NCBI GenBank assembly: GCA_963715895.1
Contig: OY970284.1
Location: forward strand, 682,001-746,000
Direction: 5' to 3'
Length of the DNA stretch: 64,000 nt
Source of the DNA: JADGNZ01 sp963715895
Lineage (GTDB): Bacteria > Acidobacteriota > Thermoanaerobaculia > Gp7-AA8
The notes beneath the pieces are model-generated. The model worked only from the letters and a program-made list of their open reading frames with translations, was not told where the DNA came from and did no database searches. The position numbers and the translations under genes are program-made. This document shows, piece by piece, positions 10,285 to 21,421 of the stretch (within the stretch, counting starts at the first letter, position 1; every line of letters begins with the position of its first letter).

Positions 10285-11907
10285 ATGACGGCACTTCCGA
10301 CTGATTCCGCGAATACTGAGCTCATCCGCGAGGTGGCGCGACGCCGCACCTTTGCCATCATCTCGCACCCGGATGCCGGCAAAACGACCCTCACCGAGAA
10401 GCTGCTCCTCTACGGCGGGGCGATCGAGATGGCGGGAGCCGTTCGCGCGCGCAAAGGCCAGCGCCACGCCACCTCGGACTGGATGGCGATGGAGCAGACC
10501 CGCGGCATTTCCATCACCTCGACGGCGCTGCAATTCGAGTACGAGGGGTATTGCCTCAACCTCCTCGACACGCCAGGCCACGAGGACTTCAGCGAAGACA
10601 CCTATCGCACGCTGGCCGCGACCGACAGCGCCGTGATGGTGCTCGATTCGGCCAAAGGCATCGAGCCCCAGACGCGGAAGCTGTTCGAGGTCTGCCGCAT
10701 GCGGCAGATCCCCATCATCTGCTTCATCAACAAGCTCGATCATCCGGGACGCGATCCGTTCGAGCTTCTGAGCGAGATCGAGAAGGAACTGCACGTCGGC
10801 GCGGTGCCGATGAACTGGCCGATCGGCAACGGGCCGAACTTTCAGGGAGTGTTCGACCTGCGCAAACAGCAGGTGTTGCGGTTCACACGTGCCGCGCATG
10901 GGGCGTCGGTTGCGGCGGTGACCGTCGGCGGCCTCGATGACCCGATGCTCGAAGACGAGATCGGTCCGACGGCCTGGCACGATCTGCGCGAAGCGGCGGA
11001 ACTGCTGGAAGGCGCCGGCGTGGCCTTTACCGCGGAGTCCTTCGGACGCGGGCGCGTCATCCCGGTCTATTTCGGAAGCGCCATCAACAACTTCGGGGTC
11101 CAGCCGTTTCTCGATGCCCTCCTCGAATTCGCGCCGACGCCCGCCCCGCACATCGCACATGTCGGCGGCGAAGAGATGATCGTCGAGGCCACCAGCGAGA
11201 CATTTACCGGCTTCGTTTTCAAGATCCAGGCGAACATGGACAAGCGTCATCGCGACCGCCTGGCCTTCATGCGCGTCTGCTCCGGCGTGTTCGAAAAGGA
11301 CATGCTCGTCCATCACTCGCGCCTGAACCGCGAGGTGCGCATGACGCGCCCGCACCGCCTCTTCGCCCGCGAGCGCGAGACCATCGAAAACGCCTATCCG
11401 GGTGACGTCATCGGTTTCGTGAACCCAGGGCTCTTCCACATCGGTGACGCCGTGTCGTCCGGCGCTCCGGTGGAGTTCACGCCGATTCCCCGTTTCGCGC
11501 CCGAGCATTTCGCCACCCTCCGCGCGAAGCAGGTGACAAGGCAGAAGCAGTTCCAGAAGGGACTGGCCCAGCTCGAGGAAGAAGGCGTGATGCAGGTGCT
11601 TTCGCCGCACGAAGGGCTGCGCAGCGAACCGATTCTGGCCGTTGTCGGCGAGCTGCAGTTCGACGTCATGAAGTCGCGGCTCGAGAGTGAGTACAACGTC
11701 GAGACCACCGTGACGACACTGCCGTACACGCTGGCCCGCTGGATCGATCGCGACGTCGATGAAGTGGCCACGAAACTGAACCTCCCCAGCCGCTCCAGGA
11801 TCGCCGTCGACAGCGCCGGACGAGCCGTCGTCCTCTTCAGCTCGCAGTGGGAGCTGGACTACGCCGAAAAGGAAAACCCCGGGGTGGCATTCCTCTCAGC
11901 AGCGTAG
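10285..11907 (+). CDS. prfC: Peptide chain release factor 3
   Basis: Translational GTPase that recycles RF1/RF2 from the ribosome after peptide release. 540 aa, close to the family length. G1 SHPDAGKTTLTEKLL, switch II DTPGHEDFSEDTYRTL, and G4 NKLD are intact; the RF3-specific WMAMEQTRGISIT follows switch I. The C-terminal RF3 domain includes HEGLRSEPILAVVGELQFDV in two parts. Single gene, convergent with the downstream membrane protein. Confidence 0.97.
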   Translation: MTALPTDSANTELIREVARRRTFAIISHPDAGKTTLTEKLLLYGGAIEMAGAVRARKGQRHATSDWMAMEQTRGISITSTALQFEYEGYCLNLLDTPGHEDFSEDTYRTLAATDSAVMVLDSAKGIEPQTRKLFEVCRMRQIPIICFINKLDHPGRDPFELLSEIEKELHVGAVPMNWPIGNGPNFQGVFDLRKQQVLRFTRAAHGASVAAVTVGGLDDPMLEDEIGPTAWHDLREAAELLEGAGVAFTAESFGRGRVIPVYFGSAINNFGVQPFLDALLEFAPTPAPHIAHVGGEEMIVEATSETFTGFVFKIQANMDKRHRDRLAFMRVCSGVFEKDMLVHHSRLNREVRMTRPHRLFARERETIENAYPGDVIGFVNPGLFHIGDAVSSGAPVEFTPIPRFAPEHFATLRAKQVTRQKQFQKGLAQLEEEGVMQVLSPHEGLRSEPILAVVGELQFDVMKSRLESEYNVETTVTTLPYTLARWIDRDVDEVATKLNLPSRSRIAVDSAGRAVVLFSSQWELDYAEKENPGVAFLSAA

Positions 11908-11917
11908 CCGCCCACTC

Positions 11918-11940
11918 GGACACATCGTGATTCAGTGTCC
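11918..11940. terminator. Hairpin between convergent prfC and membrane-protein gene
   Basis: GGACAC (11918-11923) pairs with GTGTCC (11935-11940), loop 11 bases. It is placed where both transcripts should end and overlaps the stop codon of the minus-strand gene. No T-run, so function is inferred. Confidence 0.4.
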
Positions 11941-13578
11941 TAATAGAACCGCTTCGAACCTCTCGCCGTGCCACACCTGTTGGACGCGATAGCGGGCTCG
12001 CAGCAGGGCGGCGACGCGCTGGTCGTAGTCGATTCCGAATCCGCGCGAGCCGTACTCGCGCACATCGCGGCTGACCAGCAGTACGCGGTCGGGGGGATGG
12101 GCGGTCAACTCCCGTACGATCTCACCTTCGACAGCCGCATCGGCCGTCTCGACCGGCGTGAAGGTGTGAAACGTCAGCGGTGTGCGCGTACGCGTCAGGT
12201 AGTTGATGGTGATCCCTTCCGGCATCACGGTCAGCGTGCCGTCAGGAACCGAGGCGATCACCCGGTTCAGGATCGCGGCGCGGTCGCGATTCCAGTCGTA
12301 GAACGTACCGCGCGGCGAGACGATCGCGTACTGCTTCTGCGCATAGCGATCATGCTGCTGCCAGAGATCGGCGCCGGCACTGGCGACAAACGGCGCAAGC
12401 CAGAACAGCGCCATGATATTGCGGCGCGGCAGATAGCAGAACAGCGCGTACGCCGCCAGCGCCAGCGCCGGCACGGTCAGCACGAAGCCGTACCACGACG
12501 GCGAAACGTTCAGCGGAATTCGCAGTGTCGTGGCGACGGAGAAGGCCGCGAAGATCACCAGCGGGCTCCGGCGGTCGCGGACGAGCGCCCATCCGAGCGC
12601 GACCCATTGCAGTACAGCCCAGGCGCGAAAAAAGGAATGGTCGGCGATGAGGACCGCTGCGATGATGATCGCCACCGCGGCAAGCCAGTGTCTCCATCGC
12701 TGCAGGAAGAAGATCGCCGCGATCCCGGCGAGACCGACGGCGATCTGCACGACCTGGTCACGCCAGTTTGCCAATCCGGAAACGACGGTGAAAAAGCGCG
12801 CCGCCCGGGCGCCATGCTGCCAGGCGGCAAAGACGTTCTCGCTCCACCAGTGCGTATCGTGAAAATAGAGCGCGACCGCGGCGATGCTGAGCCCCATCCC
12901 CGTGCCATACGCCGCAATCTGCCGCACCGTGATCCGCCGCGCCACGGCCAGGATGACCACGATCACCAGCGCCGCCACCGCGTACTCCACCTTGCACCAC
13001 GACGCCGTTACCAGGGCGGCGATGGCAACTGCGTTGCGCACGTGCACGAACGCGGCGAGCGCGATGCAGAGCAACGTCATCCCGAACGTCGCGCCGTAGC
13101 TGTACGGAAACAGAAAGTTCGCTCCCCACGTCGACGCGCCGCAGAAGCAGATCGCGGCGAATGACAGCGTTGCCGCGAACGCCGGCAGCGGTTTACGCAG
13201 CGCGACCCACAGCGACGCCGCGATCGTCGTCGACTGCGCGATCCCGATGGCCATGTACGCGGCCAGCGTGTGTCCGATCCCCCCCGTGATCAGCGCCAGC
13301 AGATACGGCGCCAGAGGCGGGTACTGGTAGCGGATGTCGCGATAGAGCTTTGCCCCCTTCGCAATCTGCTCGGGAATGTAGAGATCGCGTCCAGTATCGA
13401 TGATCGGATCGAGCCAGCGGGCGTACGACTGGATGAAGGCGATTGCTGCTACCGCGAGAACGAGCGCGGCCAGACCAAGCGAAATTATTGGCGTTGGGTG
13501 TCGGGGGTCGGGGGCCGGAGATGGAGCTTCTTTTTCTCCGACCCCCGACTCCCGGCTCCCGGCTCCCGACACACTCAC
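11932..13578 (-). CDS. Multi-span membrane protein, glycosyltransferase-39/PMT-like
   Basis: 548 aa with about ten or more predicted membrane helices and a final soluble segment. Residues near 65-85 (DTGRDLYIPEQIAKGAKLYRD) resemble the first periplasmic loop of dolichyl/undecaprenyl-phosphate sugar transferases, where an Asp is catalytic, so it may glycosylate lipid or protein from an isoprenyl-phosphate donor. The GTG start overlaps the upstream gene's stop (GTGA at 13575-13578), implying translational coupling. The first 35 residues are encoded by a word-repeat hairpin and are probably disordered or post-date the gene. Substrate unknown. Confidence 0.65.
   Translation of the reverse strand: MSVSGAGSRESGVGEKEAPSPAPDPRHPTPIISLGLAALVLAVAAIAFIQSYARWLDPIIDTGRDLYIPEQIAKGAKLYRDIRYQYPPLAPYLLALITGGIGHTLAAYMAIGIAQSTTIAASLWVALRKPLPAFAATLSFAAICFCGASTWGANFLFPYSYGATFGMTLLCIALAAFVHVRNAVAIAALVTASWCKVEYAVAALVIVVILAVARRITVRQIAAYGTGMGLSIAAVALYFHDTHWWSENVFAAWQHGARAARFFTVVSGLANWRDQVVQIAVGLAGIAAIFFLQRWRHWLAAVAIIIAAVLIADHSFFRAWAVLQWVALGWALVRDRRSPLVIFAAFSVATTLRIPLNVSPSWYGFVLTVPALALAAYALFCYLPRRNIMALFWLAPFVASAGADLWQQHDRYAQKQYAIVSPRGTFYDWNRDRAAILNRVIASVPDGTLTVMPEGITINYLTRTRTPLTFHTFTPVETADAAVEGEIVRELTAHPPDRVLLVSRDVREYGSRGFGIDYDQRVAALLRARYRVQQVWHGERFEAVLLGH
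13495..13571. repeat. Word-repeat hairpin inside the start of a coding region
   Basis: Left half repeats GTCGGGG words, right half repeats CCCCCGACT and CCCGGCT words, closed by TGTCGGG (13499-13505) and CCCGACA (13565-13571). It is built like the elements at 3179, 10118 and 41086 but lies within the 5' end of the membrane-protein gene, where it codes for a Ser/Gly/Pro-rich tail. Confidence 0.6.
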
Positions 13579-14708
13579 TCCCTCATCGTCTCCGGATCGA
13601 CGCCGAGGGTCCGGCAGAAATCGAAATAGGCAAGCGGCGAGATCTCTGACGGCTTGATCTCGCTGCGGCCGCCCCAGAAGACGTTCGTGTACGACACCGG
13701 GATCCCGATCGCGGCGAGATGGGCATCGATGGCCGCTTTGTGCGCGAGCACCGAATCCTTCTCCGTTCCGTGCGCCACCGCCATGATGTTGACGTTGCGG
13801 AACTCCGCTCCCCCTTCGCGCCAGTAGCAGTGCGTCAGGATGTGGAACCGTCCCACTTCACGTCCCGCTTCGATCTCCCGGCCCGGCGGCACCGCCCAGT
13901 GAAAGAGGGCGTTGAACCGCGTGACGCGCTCGCCGCTCTGCAGCGGCTTCACATGCTCGAGGAAGGTCGAAAATCGCCCGATGACCTTGCGCGCATTGAG
14001 CGACTCGGCCACCTCGTAGAACGTTTCCAGCGGAACACCGGCCTCGGCGGCTCGGGCGCGCCAGAGATCGCGCACGAGCTCGTCCGGCTCCACTTCGCGC
14101 TTGAGCGCCGTCAGGACGCGCCAATCGAGCTCGCTCAGGACGGCCTTGGTCGTGTCCTTCTCCTCGGCGAGAGCATCCGATTTGGAGCCAGGCTCCATCC
14201 CCTTCCGCCGGACGTGGCCTACGCCGAGGGCGAAGATACGGTTGGCCGGCATTACGCGAAAATGCTCCGCGCCGGTAAGGCCACAGATCATCGCGCAGTG
14301 CTTTTCGAGCGAATAGCCCTGCGGCACCTTCACCGTCGTCCAGAGGCGGTATTTCGAGCCGGGTGTCGCTGCATCGGTCGAGCGGATGACGACGTGGCCG
14401 GAGAATGGATCGTCCTTCACCATGTAGTCGAAGGCCGCATCCAGGTTCCCCTCCGGGTACTGCCACGCCACGAGCGCTCCCTCGGCGAGGTTCGTCGCCA
14501 TCAGCGTCTGCCGCACACGCCGGATGGTGCCGGCGCGCATCATGGCGCGCACCCGTTCGATGACCGTCTCCGCGTCGACGCCGGACTGCTCGGCGATGAC
14601 GCCGATCGGGTCGCGCACAAACCCCTGGATGCGGTCCTCGGAGACCGCCAGAATTTTCGCGTTGATGGGATCGGTGTGGGCGATGGGGAGGTCAGTAACG
14701 GTGGACAT
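13575..14708 (-). CDS. AsnC/Lrp-type two-domain protein, siroheme decarboxylase-like (AhbA/AhbB/NirDLGH)
   Basis: The chosen start at 14708 gives 377 aa (MSTVTDLPIAHTDP); two in-frame upstream ATGs exist. It has two AsnC-like halves, each a winged-helix segment (INAKILAVSEDRIQGFV; LDWRVLTALKREVEP) followed by an alpha/beta domain. The second half carries FHILTHCYWREGGAEF and NIMAVAHG, resembling the active-site His-Cys-Tyr and (V/I)HG segments of siroheme decarboxylases, enzymes of heme d1 and alternative heme biosynthesis. No other heme gene is adjacent, so a regulatory AsnC role remains possible. Its stop overlaps the next gene's start. Confidence 0.65.
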   Translation of the reverse strand: MSTVTDLPIAHTDPINAKILAVSEDRIQGFVRDPIGVIAEQSGVDAETVIERVRAMMRAGTIRRVRQTLMATNLAEGALVAWQYPEGNLDAAFDYMVKDDPFSGHVVIRSTDAATPGSKYRLWTTVKVPQGYSLEKHCAMICGLTGAEHFRVMPANRIFALGVGHVRRKGMEPGSKSDALAEEKDTTKAVLSELDWRVLTALKREVEPDELVRDLWRARAAEAGVPLETFYEVAESLNARKVIGRFSTFLEHVKPLQSGERVTRFNALFHWAVPPGREIEAGREVGRFHILTHCYWREGGAEFRNVNIMAVAHGTEKDSVLAHKAAIDAHLAAIGIPVSYTNVFWGGRSEIKPSEISPLAYFDFCRTLGVDPETMRE

Positions 14709-14736
14709 AGCGCTTCGACGATAGCATGTTGATTCC

Positions 14737-15251
14737 ATGCCGGCGCGGCTCTTCGCAATCGTCCGTTCGCTCATCGTAGGCCCTCTATTCGTGTCGATCT
14801 GGACATGGTTCCTGCCGCGATGGATCGCCGGTGCCCGGAGCGTTCGCCAATCCTCGTCCCTGGGGCTGGATCCTCATCGCTCTCGGCGGCGTGATCGTCA
14901 TCGAGTGCGCGTTCGAGTTCGCCTGGCGCGGCATTGGAACGCCCGCGCCATTCGATCCGCCGCGGCGGCTGGTCATCAGCGGTCTTTATCGTTGGGTTCG
15001 CAATCCGATGTACGTCGGCCTCGGCGGGGTTCTTCTGGGCGACGGTCTGACGTTCCCCAGGCTGACGATCACCATGCTCATCACGATGGCCTGCCTCTGG
15101 TGTGCGACCACCCTCTTCATTCTCGGATTCGAAGAGCCCGCACTTTCGGGCGAAGTTCGGCGAGGACTACATCGAGTACTGCAACCAGGTCCGCCGGTGG
15201 ATTCCGCGGGTCTTGCCTATCCCTCCGGTGAGGCAGTCAAGGCCGGAATAG
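14737..15251 (+). pseudogene. Frameshifted isoprenylcysteine/phospholipid methyltransferase-like gene
   Basis: A single membrane-methyltransferase protein can be read only by changing frame twice. Frame 1 from 14737 gives MPARLFAIVRSLIVGPLFV; frame 2 from about 14831 gives PRPWGWILIALGG, then SGLYRWVRNPMYVGLGG; frame 3 from about 15144 gives FRAKFGEDYIEYCNQVRRW and ends at TAG 15249-15251. NPMYVG and the GEDYxxYC region are the cofactor-binding signatures of the family. Two shifts in 515 bases suggest a decayed gene, although sequencing error cannot be excluded. Confidence 0.75.
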
Positions 15252-15268
15252 CCGTTTTTCTGTCCCCG

Positions 15269-15298
15269 TTGACAAACTCGAAGCGCGAGACGTATAAG
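15269..15298 (+). promoter_or_regulatory. Sigma70-like promoter
   Basis: TTGACA at 15269-15274 and TATAAG at 15293-15298, spacer 18. This is a 6/6 and 5/6 match to the consensus. A start near 15305 would give a transcript of about 108 nt that ends at the terminator at 15388-15413. Confidence 0.65.
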
Positions 15299-15304
15299 CG
15301 CTTC

Positions 15305-15413
15305 ATCACACCACCGTAGGGTGCATTTTTCAGCCCCTACGCATCGACCTACCGGCCGCTACATCTGGCGGACCGAATTAAAACCCAGGGGGCTTGCGCC
15401 CCCTTATTTTTTT
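15305..15413 (+). ncRNA. Candidate small RNA or attenuated leader
   Basis: Bounded by a consensus promoter and a textbook intrinsic terminator, without an open reading frame. A perfect 7-bp stem CGTAGGG (15315-15321)/CCCTACG (15335-15341) and a weaker CCGC/GCGG stem precede the terminator. No known RNA family is recognised: no SRP, 6S, tmRNA or T-loop features. The terminator ends 22 bases before the NYN gene, so it could alternatively be a leader that attenuates that gene. Confidence 0.5.
15388..15413 (+). terminator. Intrinsic terminator
   Basis: Perfect stem GGGGGC (15388-15393)/GCCCCC (15398-15403) with a TTGC loop, followed by TTATTTTTTTC. Confidence 0.85.
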
Positions 15414-15435
15414 CTCCAAGTGCTAGGATCTCTGA

Positions 15436-16032
15436 GTGACCGCCGCGCGTATCTTCATCGATTACTGGAACTTCCAGCTTCAGTGGAACCGTCGATCACA
15501 GAAGGGGTGCGACTGGTCAAAGCTCCCGAATGCCTTGGTGGCGTCAGCCGCTGCAATCGCGCCTCAGTTCGGCTCTCTTCGTCTGGATGACATTCGCGTT
15601 TACGCTTCGGTGAATGCCGATCGGCCCAACGACGGAAAGCTTCGTAACTGGCTCGAGACCTTTCTGGATCGCCAGCCGGGATTTCGTGTTTTTATCCGAG
15701 AGCGAAAGTCACGTGTCCAACCGATCCGTTGCCGCGAATGCGGCCTGGAAACCCATGAGTGTCCTCACTGCCATGCGAAATTCGAGCGAGCGGCGGAGAA
15801 GGGCGTGGATGCTGCCATCCTCACCGATATGTTCTCACTCGCATGGGAACAAGCATACGAAGTAGCAATTCTTGTCAGCAGCGATGCGGATATGGTCCCT
15901 GCCGTAGAAAAAATTCAGGACAAGGGGCTCAAGGTAATCAACGCAACATGGAACAGCTGGGGTCATCAACTAGCAAAGACCTGCTGGGCTTCGTTCGACA
16001 TCGATCCGCTGATCATCCAACTGAGTCGATAG
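15436..16032 (+). CDS. NYN-domain (PIN-like) putative RNase with zinc-ribbon insert
   Basis: 198 aa from a GTG start. The N-terminal FIDYWNFQLQWNR corresponds to the first acidic motif of NYN/LabA-like metal-dependent ribonucleases (usually DxxN), GVDAAILTDMFSLAW to the second, and ILVSSDADMVPAVEKIQDKG to the third (SDxD). Between them CRECGLETHECPHC supplies four cysteines for a zinc ribbon, an uncommon insert. It probably cuts RNA in the cytoplasm. It follows a promoter-terminator unit and precedes metH; no partner gene is obvious. Confidence 0.85.
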   Translation: MTAARIFIDYWNFQLQWNRRSQKGCDWSKLPNALVASAAAIAPQFGSLRLDDIRVYASVNADRPNDGKLRNWLETFLDRQPGFRVFIRERKSRVQPIRCRECGLETHECPHCHAKFERAAEKGVDAAILTDMFSLAWEQAYEVAILVSSDADMVPAVEKIQDKGLKVINATWNSWGHQLAKTCWASFDIDPLIIQLSR

Positions 16033-16054
16033 GCAATTGGTCCCGGGATTCCGT

Positions 16055-16084
16055 TTGACAACTTTGCCGGGCCTGCCGTAACCT
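16055..16084 (+). promoter_or_regulatory. Putative metH promoter
   Basis: TTGACA at 16055-16060 with a weak -10 (TAACCT, 16079-16084, spacer 18). The predicted start near 16091 coincides with the first base of the riboswitch, which supports the call. Confidence 0.45.
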
Positions 16085-16090
16085 CATCGC

Positions 16091-16143
16091 TCCTGGACTG
16101 ATTTGCGGGGCTGCTTGCAACCAGGTTAAAAAAAGCTAAAGAG
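16091..16143 (+). promoter_or_regulatory. SAM-II-type (SAM-alpha, metA motif) riboswitch upstream of metH
   Basis: An H-type pseudoknot layout is visible: P1 CCTGG (16092-16096)/CCAGG (16121-16125). The P1 loop carries TGATTT (16099-16104) and TTGCAA (16115-16120), and the downstream strand has GTTAAAAAAAGCTAAAGAG. TGATTT, TTGCAA and GCTAAA are the conserved SAM-II core. It senses S-adenosylmethionine, which fits control of methionine synthase. GCGGGGC at 16105-16111 is identical to the 3' arm of the downstream terminator, so it can compete for the 5' arm and act as antiterminator when SAM is absent. Confidence 0.82.
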
Positions 16144-16174
16144 CCGGCAGCAGATCGCGTTCGACTCCGACTGA

Positions 16175-16207
16175 AGCCCCGCAATTTCAAGCGGGGCTTT
16201 TTCTTTT
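16175..16207 (+). terminator. Riboswitch-controlled intrinsic terminator in metH leader
   Basis: AGCCCCGC (16175-16182) pairs perfectly with GCGGGGCT (16191-16198) around an 8-base loop, followed by TTTTTCTTTTC. It lies 22 bases before the metH ATG; the Shine-Dalgarno AGGAG (16209-16213) comes right after the T-run. The 5' arm can instead pair with 16105-16111 inside the riboswitch. Confidence 0.88.
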
Positions 16208-16219
16208 CAGGAGATTCGA

Positions 16220-19948
<3,729 letters not shown>

Positions 19949-20152
19949 CCGCAACCTTTGCTTGACTGCGCCAGAAGACGATTGTGAGCCGGAATTTCCG
20001 ATTCTCCCCAAAAGCGTCAATCTTTCGGGCTCCCGGTTCGCCGACGTCCGTCGTCGTCAGCAGCCTGCGTCAGCCGTGTGCTTACTTCAGCCCTCTGAAA
20101 CCGAGGGCCATCCCTTAAGATAGCCACACTGTTGCATCGAAGGAGGAGCCGG
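19949..20152. other. Intergenic region at left edge of defence cassette
   Basis: 204 bases without a gene. A 6-bp stem GCCCTC (20090-20095)/GAGGGC (20103-20108) is the only structure seen. AGGAGGA at 20141-20147 is the Shine-Dalgarno site that fixes the TTG start of the methyltransferase at 20153. Confidence 0.5.
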
Positions 20153-21421
20153 TTGGAGGTAACGTTTGCAGATTGGACGGGAGGGCGTGCTCTACCCTCC
20201 CTAGGCACAAATGCGGGGGCGCTCCAGCTGCCGTTCCAGACCTGGCGGAATTTCAAGGAAGCATTCGCTCCCGAGCTTGTCGCGCGCGCGATCGGAGAGA
20301 GTAAAGTGCCTGTGCGACGGTGTCTCGACCCGTTCGGCGGCTCCGGGACCACAGCCTTGGCCTGCCAGTTCCTTGGCGTGAAGCCGGTCACGGTTGAGGT
20401 CAATCCATTCCTCGCCGATCTGATCGCCGCCAAGCTGGCTTCATACCGCCTCTCCAGCATCAGCAGCAGCCTCGCGATGTTATTGCGAGCCGCGAATCGG
20501 AACCGCATCGACCCCGTCAGGTATTTTGCCGCGGCGCCTGGAACCTTTGTCGAACCTGGTATCCAAGGACGCTGGATATTCGATCGTGAGGTGGCAGCAC
20601 GAATTGCCAGTCTGGTCGAAAGTGTCAACCACATCCCGGACACCGCTAACCGCCGCCTGTTGCGTGTACTGTTAGGCGGGATTTTAGCGGAGACGAGCAA
20701 CGTCACAATCAGCGGTAAGGGCCGCCGTTACCGCCAAGCGTGGCGCTTGCGCCATCGACGGGGCGCGGCCGAGGTGGACGAGCTTCTCTGTGAAGCAGTT
20801 GAGAAAGCCGCCGGGGACATCGTTCGTTATGCTAATCGTGCCGAACGCCGCTACAAGGTTGTTCGAGGAGACGCGCGGCTTGTCGCCGGAAACATTGCGC
20901 CGGTCGATCTGGCAATCTTCTCGCCTCCCTACCCTAATTCCTTTGACTACACGGACGTCTACAATTTGGAGCTTTGGGCCCTGGGGTACTTGGATGGTCG
21001 CTCGGCGAATACCCGTCTTCGCCTCTCGACACTGGCCTCTCATGTACAGATCAATCGCATGTTCCCGAAGTCACCACCTGGCTCCCGAACTCTTGCCAAG
21101 ACGCTCGCCGCGCTAGGATCCTCTGAGCGAACACTTTGGAACCGCAATATCCCCGCCATGGTGGGTGGATACTTCGCAGAGATGCTCGGGATCGTACGAG
21201 CCGTGCGTGGCTTATTGCCACCCAAGGGACAAATATGGATGGTCGTCGGCGATAGCCGTTACTCCGGCGTGACGGTGAGTGTTGCCAACATCCTTTCAGA
21301 GTTGGCGTCTCAAGCCGGCTGTAAGGTGGTACTGAAGGAAGCATGCAGATCGATGCGCTCTTCTGCTCAGCAGGGCGGCGATGCAACGCTGAAAGAAACC
21401 TTGCTCGTATTATCAGTCTGA
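20153..21421 (+). CDS. DNA methyltransferase (N4-cytosine/N6-adenine type) of a defence cassette
   Basis: Predicted to methylate chromosomal DNA. TTG at 20153 is chosen because AGGAGG ends six bases upstream; an earlier TTG at 20132 is possible. 422 aa. Motif I is LDPFGGSGTT near 58-67 with the SAM-site acidic residue in VTVEVNPF, and the catalytic motif IV is FSPPYPNSFDYTD near 257-267. SPPY is most common in N4-cytosine enzymes. About 190 residues between them may hold target recognition. It is convergent with, and overlaps by 9 bases, the nuclease-like gene, forming one cassette with the SMC operon. Confidence 0.85.
   Translation: MEVTFADWTGGRALPSLGTNAGALQLPFQTWRNFKEAFAPELVARAIGESKVPVRRCLDPFGGSGTTALACQFLGVKPVTVEVNPFLADLIAAKLASYRLSSISSSLAMLLRAANRNRIDPVRYFAAAPGTFVEPGIQGRWIFDREVAARIASLVESVNHIPDTANRRLLRVLLGGILAETSNVTISGKGRRYRQAWRLRHRRGAAEVDELLCEAVEKAAGDIVRYANRAERRYKVVRGDARLVAGNIAPVDLAIFSPPYPNSFDYTDVYNLELWALGYLDGRSANTRLRLSTLASHVQINRMFPKSPPGSRTLAKTLAALGSSERTLWNRNIPAMVGGYFAEMLGIVRAVRGLLPPKGQIWMVVGDSRYSGVTVSVANILSELASQAGCKVVLKEACRSMRSSAQQGGDATLKETLLVLSV

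Noticed and set aside
16146..16170. tRNA-like T-arm (GTTCGACTC)
   Set aside because: Flanking bases do not form the 5-bp T stem and no other tRNA arms are found; region belongs to the metH leader.
20132..20152. Upstream TTG start of the methyltransferase
   Set aside because: The AGGAGGA ribosome site falls inside those codons and is ideally spaced for TTG 20153.
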